Part shown: positions 15,653 to 16,995 of the stretch, in pieces
Layout: each line of letters starts with the position of its first letter
Position numbering within the stretch: the first letter of the stretch is position 1
Origin: CAYTAU01 sp964442075
Lineage (GTDB): Bacteria; Bacteroidota; Bacteroidia; Bacteroidales; CAYTAU01
Direction of reading: 5' to 3'
Assembly (NCBI GenBank): GCA_964442075.1
Contig: CAYTWH010000068.1
Span: 1-16,995, forward strand
DNA length: 16,995 nucleotides
Program-made: the position numbers and the translations under genes
The notes under the pieces: model-generated
Database searches by the model: none
Seen by the model: the letters and a program-made list of their open reading frames with translations, nothing else
Told to the model about the DNA's origin: nothing

Positions 15653-16972
15653 TTAATTCGCAACCATTGAGCTAAAATAAGGGTGTATAGATAAGTTTTC
15701 CGCTGTTTCCTGTTTAGTTACTTTGATATATTTTAAAAATATTTCGGGTGTTTTATGTCCTGTAAATTTCATAATATCAATAGTTGGTATTCCTGCAAGG
15801 TACATATTAGTTGCACCGCTTCGCCTTGCTGTATGTGTGGTTATTAGCCTATATTTTGATACGTATTTTTTTACTTCTAAACCGCTTTTTATAGTAATAG
15901 TTTCAGTACTTGTATTTATTCCTGCAAGGCTTCCAATTTCTTTAATATACTTATTTACTTTTTGTTCGTATGTTTTTGGTAAATTGTAATTATACTTTTT
16001 CAAGATAGTTTTTAGTTCGGGTTTTATTGGTATAACTACTTTTTCGCCTGTTTTAATTTGTGTTAATTCAATATACTCTACATTATCATAAATTTTGATA
16101 TTGTTTTTATTTATAATACTATAATCTGAATATCTTTGAGCAGTATAACAGCCTACTAAAAATACATCCCTTGCTAAATCTAAATTTGGTTTATCTGAAA
16201 GTTCTAAATTTAGAATATCTTTAATTTCACTTTCACTTAAATAAATATTTTCAACATCGGTTTTAATGCTTTTAAATGCTTTCCTGTTAATTTCTGTATT
16301 ATTGTGTAGTTTTAGTTCCTTAGCATCGTTCATTATTGCTTTTAACAATGTTATGTGCTTACCTATTGAATTGGGGTTAAGGTCTCTTTTGCTCAAATAA
16401 TTTGTATAGTCATTGTAAAAGTCAATAGTAATATTGTTAAAATCTAATGTTTTTCTTTTTTCTTTTTGATAATCAAAAAATTTATTTCTAAATGTTCGGT
16501 ATGCTTTTATTGTGCCAAGTTTGTAGTTAGTTTTATTAATAGTTTTTTTTGTTCCGGTTTCAATATCATTAATAAATTTGTCAATATATCCATTTAATGA
16601 ATCTGCTATTGCAGTATTGTTCTTTTTTTTAAATTCTTTGTCTAATTCTGTTTTTATTTGCTGTGGTGTATAATTATAATTTTTACGATGTATATTTTTA
16701 ACTGATGTTTCAAAGTTTTCTAAAGCTGTATTGAAATTTTGATAATCAAAAGTAGATGTTTGTTTTGCTCTGTAAGTGTTATTATTCCATTGATGAGGTT
16801 TAATTTTTAATCCAGTTGAATACTTTACACTAATGTATTTTTTCTTGCCTGTATCAGTTATTGTATAATATCCATAACTAAAAATTAAATATACCAATGT
16901 TGGTTTTTGTGATGCAGGGTTTTTTTCAAATTTGGTTTGTTGATCTTTAAGTTTGAAAATTACTTTTTCCAT
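15653..16972 (-). CDS. Tyrosine recombinase (integrase) of the mobile cassette
   Basis: Protein of 439 residues with the layout of Bacteroidota integrases: an N-terminal arm-binding-like part (1-120) that includes the GLKIKPHQWN motif, a SAM-like core-binding domain (about 120-225), and a catalytic domain (about 240-430). All catalytic residues are visible: Arg280 (TAQRYSD), Lys307 (QIKTGEK), His380 and Arg383 (HTARR), His406 (GHKT) and the nucleophile Tyr415 (FLKYIKV). It is therefore expected to be active in site-specific integration and excision of the element. The length is normal for the family. Its ATG is 23 nt from the window end, so its promoter, and perhaps the att site, lie outside. 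The gene leads the cassette and is followed closely by the 309-aa gene. Confidence 0.95.
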   Translation of the reverse strand: MEKVIFKLKDQQTKFEKNPASQKPTLVYLIFSYGYYTITDTGKKKYISVKYSTGLKIKPHQWNNNTYRAKQTSTFDYQNFNTALENFETSVKNIHRKNYNYTPQQIKTELDKEFKKKNNTAIADSLNGYIDKFINDIETGTKKTINKTNYKLGTIKAYRTFRNKFFDYQKEKRKTLDFNNITIDFYNDYTNYLSKRDLNPNSIGKHITLLKAIMNDAKELKLHNNTEINRKAFKSIKTDVENIYLSESEIKDILNLELSDKPNLDLARDVFLVGCYTAQRYSDYSIINKNNIKIYDNVEYIELTQIKTGEKVVIPIKPELKTILKKYNYNLPKTYEQKVNKYIKEIGSLAGINTSTETITIKSGLEVKKYVSKYRLITTHTARRSGATNMYLAGIPTIDIMKFTGHKTPEIFLKYIKVTKQETAENLSIHPYFSSMVAN

Positions 16973-16995
16973 AATTATAGCTTTTAAAATTCACT

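Larger units (their letters stand above)
12446..16995. mobile_element. Partial integrated element: integrase, Xis-like, winged-helix, Rep-like and DUF5681 genes
   Basis: Six minus-strand genes lie close together, with gaps of 0 to about 104 nt, and are visibly richer in A/T than the T9SS genes to the left. A tyrosine recombinase, an excisionase-like helix-turn-helix protein and a replication-initiator-like protein are the hallmarks of a small integrated plasmid, satellite or mobilizable element. No relaxase, coupling protein, capsid, toxin or resistance gene is seen. The left limit is placed at the end of the last cassette gene and may instead lie in the inverted-repeat block around 12231-12355. 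The right limit is beyond the window. No tRNA or att repeat was recognised. Confidence 0.6.

Overview
The window looks like a low-GC member of the Bacteroidota. The evidence is two large secreted proteins ending in type IX secretion (Por) sorting domains with YPNPNNGSF or YPNPTNKKI motifs, PKD domains, promoters of the Bacteroidota type (TTG, about 20 nt, TAnnTTTG), almost no Shine-Dalgarno sequences before the big genes, and a Bacteroidota-type tyrosine recombinase. All credible genes lie on the minus strand, so transcription runs from right to left.

Left part (1-9614): an 8.8-kb gene encodes a 2941-residue secreted protein. It has a signal peptide, a lysyl-endopeptidase-like serine protease with an apparently complete catalytic triad, PKD domains alternating with other beta domains, fifteen nearly identical 72-residue Ig-like repeats (216 bp each, in blocks of 8 and 7), more beta domains and a sorting domain. 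Its promoter and signal-peptide region (9310-9614) is copied at 50-365. There the second reading frame stops after 30 residues, next to a hairpin. The giant gene therefore sits between direct repeats and is probably one of a family of tandem paralogues.

Middle (9615-12445): a terminator, a lipoprotein gene, and about 390 bp of non-coding DNA with tandem repeats, hairpins and a strong terminator. Part of that terminator can pair elsewhere, which makes it a candidate attenuator or small RNA. Next comes a gene for a secreted, probably seven-bladed propeller protein with a sorting domain. Upstream of it lies a block of nested inverted repeats (about 12231-12355).

Right part (12446-16995): a more A/T-rich cassette of six compactly arranged genes. 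From its promoter-proximal end these are a tyrosine integrase, an unrecognised 309-aa protein, an excisionase-like helix-turn-helix protein, a winged-helix-like small protein, a protein resembling phage or plasmid replication initiators, and a DUF5681-like protein. No relaxase, capsid or cargo gene is visible. I read it as one end of a small integrated replicon or satellite-like element. The end beyond the integrase lies outside the window and no att site could be defined.

The most unusual features are the homogenised protease-adhesin gene between direct repeats, the structured leader upstream of the lipoprotein gene, the nested inverted repeat at the cassette edge, and the integrase plus Rep-like cassette itself.
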